DNA from: Escallonia rubra
Lineage: Eukaryota; Streptophyta; Magnoliopsida; Escalloniales; Escalloniaceae
Direction of reading: 5' to 3'
Assembly (NCBI GenBank): GCA_033065855.1
Contig: JAVXUO010002091.1
Span: 33,198 to 97,197, forward strand
DNA: 64,000 nt
The notes beneath the pieces were generated by a model. The model did no database searches and was not told the DNA's origin. It saw only the letters and a list, made by a program, of their open reading frames with translations. Position 1 is the stretch's first letter; the number at the start of each line of letters is the position of its first letter. Made by a program: the position numbers and the translations under genes. Shown here in pieces: positions 12,356 to 22,800 of the stretch.

Positions 12356-13149
12356 AATAAAAATGGCTAGCATATTTGGTCAACGATCTTTCTTTCGTTA
12401 GTTGGAAAGAGCGCTCAACGCCAAAAAATAAAAAACCCCATGTTTTTTAGTACGGGTTGTAATTGTTAAAGAATTCAAAAGCATGTGAAAGAGAAGGAGA
12501 AATTCAAGAACCGGTTCAATCTCCAAGTACAGACGATGTGAAAATTTTAACACCCCTTCTCACGCATAGGGTGAAATTTAAGGGCGATCACAAGTCTTGA
12601 TACGAGTAAGGCGGAATGTTGATCCGAAAGAAGTGGGCGAGACAACGATCTGAAGACCATGGGACACGAACAAGCCTAACTCTCAATTGATTTTGACATC
12701 TGATATTCAACTCAAAAACATTTTCAAACGAGTTGAACCCATCCACGTGAAACTTTAGCAATAATGTGGTAATAAAAATGGCTAGCCTATTTGGTCGACC
12801 GGTCTTTCGTTAGTTGGAAAGAGCGCTCATCGACAAAAAACAAAGAAACCCATGTTTTTTCTGCACGGGTGATACTTGTTAAAGAATTCAAAAAGCATGT
12901 GAAAGCAAAGAAGAAATTCAAGAACTGGTTCAATCTCCACGGACACAAGTCTTAATATGAAATAAAGCAGACTATTGATCCGAAAGAAGTGGGCGAGACA
13001 GCGACCAGAAGATCATGGGGCACGAACAAGCCTAACTCTCAATTAATTTTGACATCTGATATTCAATTCAAAAACATTTTCAAGCGAATTGAAACCCATC
13101 CACGTGAAACTTTAGCATCCACGTGAAACTTTAGCAATAATGTTGTAAT
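12356..13149. repeat. Tandem duplication of about 415 bp
   Basis: Copy 1 runs 12356-12770 and copy 2 12771-13149, both starting AATAAAAATGGCTAGC and ending GCAATAATG(T/G)(T/G)GTAAT. Copy 2 lacks several tens of bases in its middle. Inside copy 2 an exact 19-bp unit (ATCCACGTGAAACTTTAGC) is itself doubled, at 13098-13116 and 13117-13135. No reading frame spans either copy. Confidence 0.85.
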
Positions 13150-14755
13150 TTTATTTTATACATGATCTTCGAGTTTGATGAGTCAGATGTGTTCTTGCTA
13201 GGCACTAGAAAATACTGCAGTAGTGTAGTTATCAGTTTGTTGTATGCAGAACTGGAGAATATTTGACTGGTGCAGGATCCAACTGTGGGCGGCTTTCTTG
13301 GAAAAGCATTTGGCAAAGCATTTCTCTCAAAGCCTTGTAGCTGTCAAAGGGGACACTCTGCAGGTGTGACTGTTTCTGTAGCACTCAATGATCAATTATG
13401 TTCGATCTCTTTGCATCTGGACACGGGAGCATCATAGTTAAATTCAGTCACACTTTAATCTCTGACCACACTGTTTCTAATGTTGGAAACAGAATGATAT
13501 GGTTTGCCTTTATATTTTAGAGAGACAGACGTATATGCTGTTTTCTACTGTATTAAAAGAGACTTTACAAGAGATAAATTCTGGTTCTAATGTAGCAAGA
13601 GACTATAACTCTTATTGTAATATCAATTAGTTGTCGTTAAATATAACTAGTGGTATTTTATGAGCATCTACAATCGCGAATTCTTGTTACGCAGATCTTG
13701 TATCCAAAAGATTTCTTTTACTAGGTTAACTTTCAAACACCAACCATTTATCGCTTTGATACTCCGCTCTTTGACTTCTCTAAGTATCATTAGTTTTGCA
13801 ACAGCTTTTACGAGATATATTGAACAGTATGTGATCATCACCCCCTAGTTTCACAACTAGAAAATCCTTGAACGGTCGTCATTATGCCATTTGGTTGTTT
13901 GTTTGTTTGATTTCCACTTCAATTTCTTCAATCTTTTGTTGTCCCCGGAGACACGATCTCGTGTCAACGCAATACATCGTTGATAACTTTGAAAGCTTTT
14001 TGATAATACATAGAGTTCATATATGTATTTTTTTCCCTCTAAATTTGTTATGCTAATGGCACCTATTACGAGTTATGCATTTTTAAGGACACGTCAGTAT
14101 GATGGAGTTGCCTACTTAGGCTAGCACTATGGACCACCCGAGTTGTAACTACTTTAATATTCTTGATTTCGCTCTCTCATGTTTGTCCCCTCTTTGGTTG
14201 AATTGAGTAAATTTTTCGTGTTCTTACTTCTAGATACTGTTCGCTTACAATTTAACGACTTAGGCCAAAACGGCTATAACAATCAATACGAAACAGTTCT
14301 ACCGTGATATATGTGACGGACCGGAGAGCGAAAGAATCTAAAGGAGCCAAGGACGCACTAATTTTCGGGTCAGATAAAGTGGTAAAAGGCAACAAACTCC
14401 CGAGGAGTTCTGGAACTTTGGAAGGCGAATATTGTAAAAGGAAACAGCGCAACCGTGCAGGCGACCTTCATTACGCAGAATTATCTCCCTCATAAGGCGT
14501 GCTCGCCTGTATGCGATGTGGCCGGCCATTGTTCATGACTAAAGCCCCATTATAGTACCACGTCAGTCTTCACACTCATTATTACAGCCCATGATAATTT
14601 TTACTTTGCCCACTGAGGTTGTTATCACCACCTTCAACCCTCGTCATCATCTTCAACTTTTACTTTCTTCCGTCGTCATCAGTCAACAAGATCGCCTCAT
14701 GTTGCCACGACAGTGCCAGACGCCTCATTTTGGGTACACATACCGTAAAAAATTA
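13150..14755. other. Intergenic, nothing recognised
   Basis: No coding sequence, RNA gene or clear repeat. Small open frames at 13660-13848, 13868-14056 and 14304-14495 are hydrophobic or basic chance translations without motifs. Confidence 0.45.
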
Positions 14756-14990
14756 GTGATTTTGTAAGTTATTTTTTTGGTTTGACCATTCGCTATCCGG
14801 ACACCATAATGGGAGCCGATTAATCCGGGTTCGAGCTGGGTGGAATCACATGGGTGACAAAGCTTTCCCTACCAAGTTTTTAACGCAGCTGCATTCCCAG
14901 GACTCGGATTCGAACTCGAGACCTCTGGTTAAGTTAGAACAACTTCCTACTAGCTGACATACGAGCTTGGTGGTGATTTTGTAAGTTATT
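14756..14990 (-). mobile_element. tRNA-derived SINE with 18-bp target duplication
   Basis: The body (14774-14972) is flanked by a perfect 18-bp direct repeat, GTGATTTTGTAAGTTATT, at 14756-14773 and 14973-14990. Read on the minus strand, it starts with a tRNA-like head: an A-box-like TCAGCTAGTAGG and a strong B box GAGTTCGAATCC (14918-14907), the internal RNA polymerase III promoter. A unique body follows, then an A-rich tail next to the target duplication. These are the hallmarks of a plant SINE copied by LINE machinery. The perfect duplication argues for a fairly young insertion. Confidence 0.85.
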
Positions 14991-15876
14991 GTCAACATAA
15001 AAAGACGCCTAAAATAAAAGACAAAATATCGTTTCTGTAGTGAAGGAGAAAAAAATTAAGGTTCTAATAATGAAAATATTTTCACCGCAACAAGTGCTAG
15101 TAAAAATAGCCTATAAACCTTACTCATCTAGCGACCATTAAGTGCAGCAAATATTTATAGCGACATTTTTGCAGATGTTTTTTTGCGACAATTTCTATTA
15201 ACACACTTTTTTAGCATCAACGACTAAAATCTACTAAGCATACTCCGGTATTTTGTAAGCTCTTTCTATATAACCCGAGTTGTAGCCAAAGGTTTTTCTT
15301 CCGCAAAGCTCCTGAGTCCGACCAATTAAGTGGCAAAAATCTATGGCTCTAGATGACTACTAGATGGAAAACCCTCTTCTTAATTGATTCTTGTATTGCC
15401 ACAGGCCTACTGGGCCTGCAATTTGCGTTGATTTGAAACTCGTTGTTGCAAATCAACGCAAATTGTAGATCAAAGAGGCCCATTTTCCAACTAAAATTCA
15501 GATCCAAATGAGAAGTCTACCGGCCCGACAGCAGACTTGGGCCAACTCGTTACATTATTGCCCAGCTAAACGTTAATTGGTTTGCCGGATACAAGGCCCT
15601 CCTTCTCTGAAAAGGTTAACAGCCCTGCTTAGCAGTGCTTTTTTTAAGTGTATTTTCAGTACTGTTACTTTATGCACATGATGTGTATAGTGTACGAGCA
15701 TGCCATGCAGTATCGAGAGAACCGATAAAGCTAGAATTTTTTATTTTATTTTTGGAATGTTAAAAAGACTTTAAGGAAGTTGTGTCGGAGTATTTTTAAC
15801 AAAAAATTTCTTTTTAGATGAGAAAGGTTTTGGAGAAAATATTAGAATTTTAAGAAAAAAGTTTTAGATGCTTTTA
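14991..15876. other. Intergenic, nothing recognised
   Basis: AT-rich and non-coding. A short imperfect inverted repeat occurs around 15410-15470 (TTTGCGTTGATTTG and its complement). No gene is visible. Confidence 0.45.
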
Positions 15877-16924
15877 AGTAGCATTTAATACAGCTTTTGT
15901 TTTTAATTTTTTCTTGAGTTTTGAAAATTGGGAAAAAAAAATTTGACGTTTGACAGATAGTTTTATTCTTTTCTCCTTCAGTTTTATGAACCATTTTCCA
16001 AAATGGGGCCGTTATAGAAAGGCCCATTTTGAAGTTCTTAATTTTGGTTTTTTTCTTTTTCTGAGATCCAACTTTTAACTTTTGTCGGAGACATTTTACA
16101 TCTCTTCTTCCGTTCAATCTTCATCATCAACACCTATCACCCAATAACACCAAACCACCAACATTGCCAACCACCTTACCCATTGATCGCCGCCACCACC
16201 ACCAATGACCAACACCCTTGAACTCCAAACTACAAACACTACCAACAACCATAGCCATTGACTGTCGATTTGCCACCACCACTGATCAGCACTCCCGAAT
16301 ACCAAACTTGCCAACACCGCCAACCACCATAGCCACTGACCGTCGCCACCACCACCAGTGACCAACACCCATAAACATCGCCAACCACCATAACCACTGA
16401 TAACCCACAACCACCACCACCACGACCATTGACCAATACTGCCGAACACCAAACCCTCTAAAACATCGGTCACTACCACGGCACCACCACTCCTCTAAAT
16501 CGAAATCACCATCATATCAACCACCATTGTTTCTACAACAGGTTTCATCCATCGATTAACCTTAGTAACTCTGATTTGCAAAGGTAAATTCCTAACAAAT
16601 CAAACCATTCACCCAATCAAACCAATGGAACCCTAATTCGCAAGCTAATATGTTACTACCATAGCATTAGTTAAACGACGGCAGATGAGATGTATTGGTC
16701 GCGGTGGAGCGCTTCTCGTTGTTGAACATAAGAGCTCATAAGAAGCTCTAAAGTAATGAAAAATAAAAGAAAAGAGATGAGATGAGAGGGAAAATAGAAA
16801 AAAAATCAATTATGCAAAACCGTCTCAAACGACCCATCAGTTTTGTGAAGAAAAAAAAATCAACAAAGTTTTGGTTTTCGTTTTTCTGAAGAAAAAAAAA
16901 CTGAAATGTATTTCAAATACACCC
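15877..16924. mobile_element. PIF/Harbinger-like non-autonomous element
   Basis: The 1048-bp segment is bounded by TTA on both sides (15874-15876 and 16925-16927), the target size of PIF/Harbinger elements. Its ends form an imperfect inverted repeat (AGTAGCATTTAATACAG inward; GGGTGTATTTGAAATAC from the other side), each followed by T-rich sequence. No transposase is present; the middle is a CCA-rich minisatellite. About 400 bp of its right half matches 47.65-48.1 kb in inverse orientation, so it is a dispersed family. Superfamily assignment rests on the ends only. Confidence 0.55.
16130..16480. repeat. CCA-rich degenerate minisatellite
   Basis: Imperfect repeats built around CCAACCACCATAGCCACTGA and CCACCACCACC, roughly 70-110 bp per period, fill the centre of the surrounding element. 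The minus strand is open for 121 codons rich in Trp, Gly and Val; this is a by-product of the repeat and not a plausible protein. Confidence 0.65.
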
Positions 16925-19041
16925 TTATTCTCACATATACTACTTATAAAAATGTGGATGAGTCTAAATCATTTTTTGGACAAAACTATCCTCACAAAAT
17001 TGTTTAATGACATCATTATCCTTGGTTGTATAATGAATGGAGTAATGTTAGAATCTTCATCTCCCCGTGTTAACCGTCGGCTCTTCTTTTCAAGTTAATA
17101 ACCAAATGCATTGTTCTTCTTTCCAAATTAATTGAAAATCTTTCAAACTTTTTGTCAATCCTCTAATTTCTTTAACCTTAAAGATATGTCTATACTACTT
17201 ACAAATATTTCCGGATGAGTATATATATCATCAACAAGTTTTTACCCAAAGGTCATGATGAGTTTCGCATCTTTAAAAATAATAAATGATGCCTTATCTC
17301 CAAAATTACTAGGTGTTCAACGAATTCTCTTTATTTGACTTAGATCTTCTTTAAAAATTGACTTGGAATTTCATTATCAGGTCTTCTCTATGAATTACTG
17401 TGAGTTTAGACTTACAAGCAACTTATACTAGACAAGGGTCATACTTGATCAAAATTGTATATTTTTATAAGAAATAAAAAATAAATCAATAGAATTACAA
17501 TCAAACTCTTCAAATATCTCAGTGTTACCCTTTTAGCGAATAGTATATGGAAAAAGGAGAACTTCCTTAAATAATTGGCATCCAAGATATTATTATGCTA
17601 AAAAGAAAGAAGGGTTTCATGATGCTCATTATATTATCAAGCACTTTTTAAATTAAAATTGGGTGAACACTGTCACTTTATTAGTTCATGGCATTATCAA
17701 TCTTAGAAAGCAATACATAATCTTATTACAATAGTTTATGACTCGAAACTTTTGTACCTTCCTTGATCATGAGTTCATGAAGAATACTTATGGCATCAAT
17801 TTTTAATTAAAAAAAATTAAATTCAAGTTCATATTAGTAACCAAAGTAACATTTTAATTACAAGTAAAGGTATCTCATGTAGAAGATACAAAGTTTCTCC
17901 TTTGTAAAATGTAAAGTAGTTAGGCAACTTTGCAGGTTGGTGGATATAAGCTTCTAATTGGTAAGTCTATTTCTTTGTTTCAAGTTGTGACTAGATTGAT
18001 AAATTTAGTTGTTTGCTCATTTCTAGCGTGAAAACGATTCCATAATGCAAGTTGTGCTGCTTTCGATAACCCATTATCTACATAAAATAAGTAGTAAATT
18101 TGTAGATCAAAAAGACTTTGTAGGGAAAGTATATTGAGGAGTCTTAACTTGACGACCAATTTCAAGCAAGTCGTCACATGGGATACTTGGTGCAAAACAA
18201 AAAAAAAAAGAATGCATTAAACAGTCTTTACTATGTTCCTCGCCTTGTACTTCCGACGGATCACCAGATTGCAGCATCCAGCATTAGTGTTTTTGGTTCA
18301 TCATTGTGTTGCATCATTTTATTTCTGCGTTAAGAAGAAATTAATTTGGTATTTCCACTTTAAAGGCTTGTACATGTTAACTGTAAGCATAATTGTTAGT
18401 GGGGATTTTTTGCAAAGTCTTTTCTATAAGAATTTTTCATTTTCACTCAACGCAATTGATTTTACCTGTACGTTGGTATTTTGGTTCAATTGGCTGGACA
18501 ATGCAATAGATTTACATGGTCGATTATGTTTACTGTCTTTTTTTCACCATGTCTGCATTGCTTTTGTTACTGAGACCATGTTTGTTTAAAGGTTGAAATT
18601 GAAAACCGTTTAGATTGAGATTTTTTTGTTTGTCCACTACTTATATATATTATAGGTAAAAAAGTGACATTTTGTACCCAAAACAAACGTACTACAAAGC
18701 TGCGCTATGACAAGATGTCGATCTTTTTTTATTCCATGGGTTATTCTCCTCAGCGGTTGCAATTGTTGGAAATACTAGGCCTACTAAAGGCATTTTTGTA
18801 CTTGCTGTTTTATTTTTTGAAACCACTTTCCTAAACGCTTTTCAGATTTTTCAATATTTTGCCGGGCTATAGCAAATGGTCAACCAAAACTATTATGGTC
18901 AAAGAAATCTGAAAGCCAGACTTTCTGAATACTTATTGCTCTAAATCATCTCCCAGCAAACACGCAAAACCCTCGACCTCTCAACTAGCTCATTTTCAGT
19001 CTAATCTCTATCTCTTAGTTAGCTCATTTTCGGTCTCAACT
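16925..19041. other. Intergenic, nothing recognised
   Basis: AT-rich, non-coding sequence. The hydrophobic open frame at 18233-18589 (118 codons) is rich in Phe and Leu as expected of T-rich DNA and has no motif I recognise. Just before 19042 a short direct repeat, TAGCTCATTTTC(A/G)GTCT, occurs twice (about 18987 and 19019). Confidence 0.4.
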
Positions 19042-19167
19042 ATGGCCAAGTCTATTGTCTTCACTTTAGTGTTGTTCGGGCTAACTGTTGCCACCACCAC
19101 CGTCTCATCAAATTTGCCAAATGTTACTCCCACAATTAGGGGTCAAGCTTATTCAAAACAAAAATGA
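19042..19167 (+). pseudogene. Truncated secreted-protein start, 41 codons
   Basis: ATG opens a typical signal peptide (MAKSIVFTLVLFGLTVATTT) followed by about 20 polar residues and a TGA stop. The stretch before it, CT-rich with a short direct repeat, resembles a plant 5' leader. No continuation of a known family can be read downstream, and about 110 bp later the AT tract and the large palindromic element begin. It may be the surviving first part of a secreted-protein gene, or a chance frame. I do not recognise the family. Confidence 0.25.
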
Positions 19168-19271
19168 CGAGTTCAATAAGTTAGGTCTATCAAAGGTTAT
19201 TAGAAAAGCATTATCCGCGCTCCATTTTTGCAAAACAGACAGGCCTAATATGCATTATCACTTGGTATTTC

Positions 19272-19274
<3 letters not shown>

Positions 19275-19315
<41 letters not shown>
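19275..19315. repeat. (AT)n microsatellite, left flank of the palindromic element
   Basis: About 20 uninterrupted AT units end exactly where the GGGAGCTGATCC terminus begins. With the longer AT tract at 21463 it brackets the element, which suggests insertion into an existing AT microsatellite. Confidence 0.9.
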
Positions 19316-19318
<3 letters not shown>

Positions 19319-19429
19319 AGCTGATCCGTTGAGAGCGTGGGCAAAATAGGAGAAGTTGCAAACGTGATCTGGCCGTCCATACTGAAAGATGGACGGCCCA
19401 GATCGCGCTTTTTTCGAATACTGTCAGTC

Positions 19430-21349
19430 GTCCGCCATACTGTTTAGCGGACGGCATTTTTTACCTTTTTGCCCCTCCTCCGTACCGAAAGCTAAACTAT
19501 ATCGCGGACGGACTTTTTTTTAGTTTTTTTTAAGCCCGTCCGCTACATAATGTAGCGGACAAATTTTTTGACAAACGTCCGCTACATTATGTAGCGGACA
19601 AGTTTTCAGTAGCGGACGGAAGGGATCTTTTTTTTACGTTTTTTTTGCCCGTCCGCTATATTATGTAGCGGACGATTTTTTGACAAAAATACCCTTCGAG
19701 CCCATCCGCTACATAATGTAGCGGACTGAATTTTTTGACATTTTTTTCTCTCTCTCTCATTAATGCTCTGACATTTTTTTCTCTCTCCTTTCATCCGCTA
19801 CATTATGTAGCGGATGAATATTAATTTTTTGAAAAGACCCCATGTCAGATCTGGAAAAGAGGTCTCTTTTCATTTAACTCTTTTTATTTTCTCTCTCTTC
19901 CTCATCTCTCGTCATCTCCATCTTCTCCCTCTCCCTCGTACCCATTCTTTGAAGATGGCAGATCTGCTGTCATGGCGGAGAGAGGCACCGGAGGAGAGGA
20001 AGCTTCGACGAAGATGGCTTCGTCTTTTCCAGATCTGACATGGGTGACTCAGCTGAGCTGACTCGCGACCCCGTTCTCCAACTCGGACAAGCTCCAGGTG
20101 TGGAAGCTCAGCTACCGCCTCTGACATGGATCGACGCTGCTGCTGTCCACTCCTCCTCCTCGGACAGTGGCCACCGTGCTCGGCCACTGCTCCTCCCTGG
20201 AGAAGCTCTCCGTCAAGCGCCTCCGAGGGAGCAACGACGGCGGCGGCGCTGCGGAGCTGATCAGTCCCGGCGCGTCAGTCCCGGCACTTTCTCTTCCCCA
20301 TGCCATCACCATCGCATCTCATTGCCGATGCCACCACCATCGCAATCACATCTGCCCATCTCCCATGTTGCCGCCATCTCCACCAGATCTGCCAGTTTCC
20401 CATATCATCGCTGTCAAATCTAGTGGTAGCCCATGCTACCGCCACCACATCTTTTGCCGCCGCACCACCATCTCCGACCACCTTATCTACCCTTCATCCA
20501 GCCCTAGGAGTTGAGAATACATTTTTTTTTTCATTTTTCTTTTCTTCAGATCTATCTCAATGTTCCAATTTGTATCACTATTCAGTTTTGAATGAGATTT
20601 GTTTAGTTAATTTTGGTGTAATTGACATGTAATTGGGTTTGGTGATGGATGAGAGTGGAGTTTGACTTGGATTGTTTGATTTTGTTTTGAATCGCTTAAC
20701 CGGTTAAGTTTGACATGTAATTGGTTAATTTTATTTGACTTAGATTGGATGAGACTGGAGTTTTAAATTAGATTGTTTGATTTTAAGAGTAATTAAAGAG
20801 AGGGATAGAAAAAGAGGAATAGAAAAAGAGGGATAGATCTGGGAGTTGTGAGGGGAGAGAGAAAGAAAATATCTCTGTGTAAGAGCAAAAAGAAACGAGA
20901 GAGAGAAGGAGAGAGAAACAACTTAGAAAATTGGAGAGAAAGGAAAGAGAAAGAGAAAGAGAGTCAGAAATGTGACAGAAAAATGATGACAAAATGAGAG
21001 AGAAAGAGAAAAGAAGGTAACAATATCTCGTACTTTTTCCATCCGCTACATAATGTAGCGGATGGAAAATAGAGAGAGAGAAATGGAAAAAAGGCACTGC
21101 CTACTCGTCCGCTACATAATGTAGCGGACGAGAGCTGAAGGGTATATTTTCAAAAAATAGTCCGCTACATAATGTAGCGGACGTACTTTAAAAAAACGTA
21201 AAAAAAAGAGACGTCCGCTACACTGTATAGCGGATGCCTTTTTTGCTGTCGCGTGTCAGAACTTGAATGCTGTCCGGGAAACAGTGTAGCGGACGGGGCA
21301 GAGGGGCAAAATGGTAAAAAAACCCGTCCGCCATACTGTATGGCGGACG
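19430..21349. repeat. Family of about twelve short palindromes
   Basis: The unit is TCCGCTACAT, one central base, then its complement ATGTAGCGGA, often flanked by G/C. Copies are at 19538-19560, 19577-19599, 19651-19673, 19705-19725, 19791-19817, 21039-21065, 21104-21132 and 21160-21182. Relatives with a few changes are at 19430-19452, 21214-21234, 21272-21294 and 21325-21349. They sit in both arms of the element, separated by short T- or A-rich spacers. The 21104 copy has perfect 14-bp arms and the 21325 copy perfect 12-bp arms. Transcripts would fold into serial hairpins. Confidence 0.9.
20055..20290 (+). pseudogene. Captured fragment of SKIP2/VFB-like F-box LRR gene
   Basis: In the frame read from 20167 the translation contains VLGHCSSLEKLSVKRLRG, then GGGAAELISPG and ALSL. 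This closely follows the leucine-rich repeat segment of plant SKIP2/VFB F-box proteins, where a similar HCS-LE-LSVKRLRG stretch precedes AAEPIGPG. The upstream bases (20060-20113) may belong to the same LRR region in a shifted frame. The fragment is GC-rich, unlike the AT-rich surroundings, has no start, F-box or full LRR array, and is cut off after about 40 recognisable residues. It cannot make a working F-box protein. Family assignment is from memory and moderately sure. Confidence 0.5.
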
Positions 21350-21460
21350 ACTGACAGCTTTCGAAAAATGCGCGATCTGGCCCGTCCATCTTTCGGGATG
21401 GACGGTCAGATCGCGCTTGCAACTTCTCCTATTTTGCCCACGCTCTCAACGGATCAGCTC

Positions 21461-21462
<2 letters not shown>

Positions 21463-21527
<65 letters not shown>
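21463..21527. repeat. (AT)n microsatellite, right flank
   Basis: About 32 AT units directly abut the right terminus of the palindromic element. This is the counterpart of the tract at 19275-19315. Confidence 0.9.
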
Positions 21528-21528
<1 letters not shown>

Positions 21529-21926
21529 CCTCACTCTTTCGAAAATATATGTGAAAACTATAACAATATTGTTTCTATGCTAAACAATGTTTTCCCCACA
21601 TATATGGCTCTTTCCGCACATTTTAATGATGTGTGTTTATCGACTTAACTAATAACTTTACAAATACTTTTTGTTCATAAGTTAATGACCACGTGCGTTG
21701 CACGTGGACTGCAACTAGTATACTTAAACGTTTGAACAATACTTGTCTTACGTTAGCCTTTTAGAAAAACTTTAAAGAATATATAAGAGAATACTCGTTC
21801 GCCTCCTAATAACATGTGCTTTAGTTTTAAGACTGACTCACTCGGGTTTTTGGGATTCACGCATGCATTTTGGTAGCATTCCGACCTCTTTTGTAATAGA
21901 TTACCAACAGTTATTCTGAATTAAAC

Positions 21927-22800
21927 ATTAGACGACACCCCTTTCTAATTTTCTATACATTGTCTCGTTGGCATTTTGTAAGGTGTTAGGTGAAGCTTCT
22001 ATTTCATACGTTTGTCCAAAAATATAGGCATTTTGATAAGGTGACGGGTGAAACATCTATTTCATTTGTTTGTGTAGAAATACAAGGGAAGCAATAGTTA
22101 GAGTGGGGCTGTTGTATTCCAATAGCATTTAACATTAGACCTCACCTCTTTTTGATTTTCTATATACTGACTTGTGGGCATTTTGGTTAGGGCTGCGACA
22201 TTGGATTGAGCTTTATACTTTTAACCAAGCCAACCCAAAAAAAATTTAATTTTTACGCAACACAACACCACAATATAAAGTGGGTTAGAATGGGCTAAGC
22301 TTATATAATAGTGGGTTATTTGGGTTGGGCTTTGAAAACTCATTTAGTAAAAAGTCACATTTTTGAACAACCACCATTGCCGGCCGGCACCACCATCGCC
22401 GACAGTAGACGTCACCAACGATAACCACTGCCGGCCACCCCTTCTGCCGTTGTCGGCAGCCACCACCCGGTGGTTGCTGCCATCGCCGGTCACCATCATT
22501 CCACTTTTTATTTAAATATAAAACATATTTATTCTATTTTGATTGACCTATTAAAACCCAAAAAAGCCCACAAACCCAAGCCAAGCCAAGCCAACTCAAC
22601 TCAATATATTCAATCTTTCTTTGGTTAAAGCTCGTCGGGCTTTTTACGCATATCAATTTTTTTGGGTTCGGTAAAAAACCAACCCAACTCATTTAAGTAC
22701 ACCCTTAATTTTGGTACAGTGTCTAGTGAAGTTTTTATTTCATTCGTTTGTGCATACAAGGGAAACAACAATTAGAGCGGGGTTGTTGTACTCCAGAGGC
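21927..22800. repeat. Diverged direct repeats split by a hAT-like element
   Basis: A unit with CATTAGAC...ACC(T)CTTT, TTTTCTATA(T/C)A, GGCATTTTG and a following GTGAAG(C/T)TT(C/T)TATTTCAT segment occurs at about 21927-22015. A second copy begins near 22130 and is interrupted at 22187 by the inserted element; it resumes at 22708 and continues to about 22800. A partial third copy lies at 22036-22130. Identity is roughly 75-85 percent. It is non-coding. Confidence 0.6.
22188..22707. mobile_element. hAT-like non-autonomous element, perfect 8-bp TSD
   Basis: The 520-bp element starts TAGGGCTGCGAC and ends GTACACCCTTA, imperfect inverted termini of hAT type. A perfect 8-bp duplication ATTTTGGT flanks it (22180-22187 and 22708-22715). 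The interior has no transposase. It is AT-rich with a GC-rich CCACC/GCCGG patch (22366-22496) and arms of GGGTTGGGCT/AGCCAAGCC type that pair with each other. The exact duplication points to a recent insertion. Confidence 0.85.

Larger units (their letters stand above)
19316..21462. mobile_element. Palindrome-rich TIR element carrying gene fragment
   Basis: A 2147-bp segment whose ends are inverted copies of each other: GGGAGCTGATCCGTTGAGAG at 19316 reads back from 21462. Similarity continues inward for about 190 bp at roughly 85-90 percent, including a hairpin-forming GGCCGTCCAT...ATGGACGGCC near both ends. Inside the TIRs lie about twelve short palindromes, then a GC-rich core with an apparent F-box/LRR gene fragment, then an AG-rich stretch. 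There is no transposase. (AT)n tracts flank both ends, so the target duplication cannot be measured. Long TIRs plus a captured fragment resemble a Pack-MULE; insertion in AT repeats recalls rice Micron-type elements. The superfamily is unresolved. Confidence 0.75.

Noticed and set aside
14893-14935. tRNA-like B box
   Set aside because: As a tRNA gene: there is no foldable cloverleaf or acceptor stem. It is the head of the SINE described above.
16114-16479. 121-codon minus frame rich in Trp and Gly
   Set aside because: Translation of a CCA-rich minisatellite within a transposon; no protein family has this composition.
18233-18589. 118-codon hydrophobic plus frame
   Set aside because: The Phe/Leu content is what T-rich DNA gives by chance; no motif or neighbouring signal.
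19430-21349. CRISPR-like array of repeated palindromes
   Set aside because: Spacing is irregular, the copies sit in inverted arms of one transposon, there are no cas genes, and the host is a plant.
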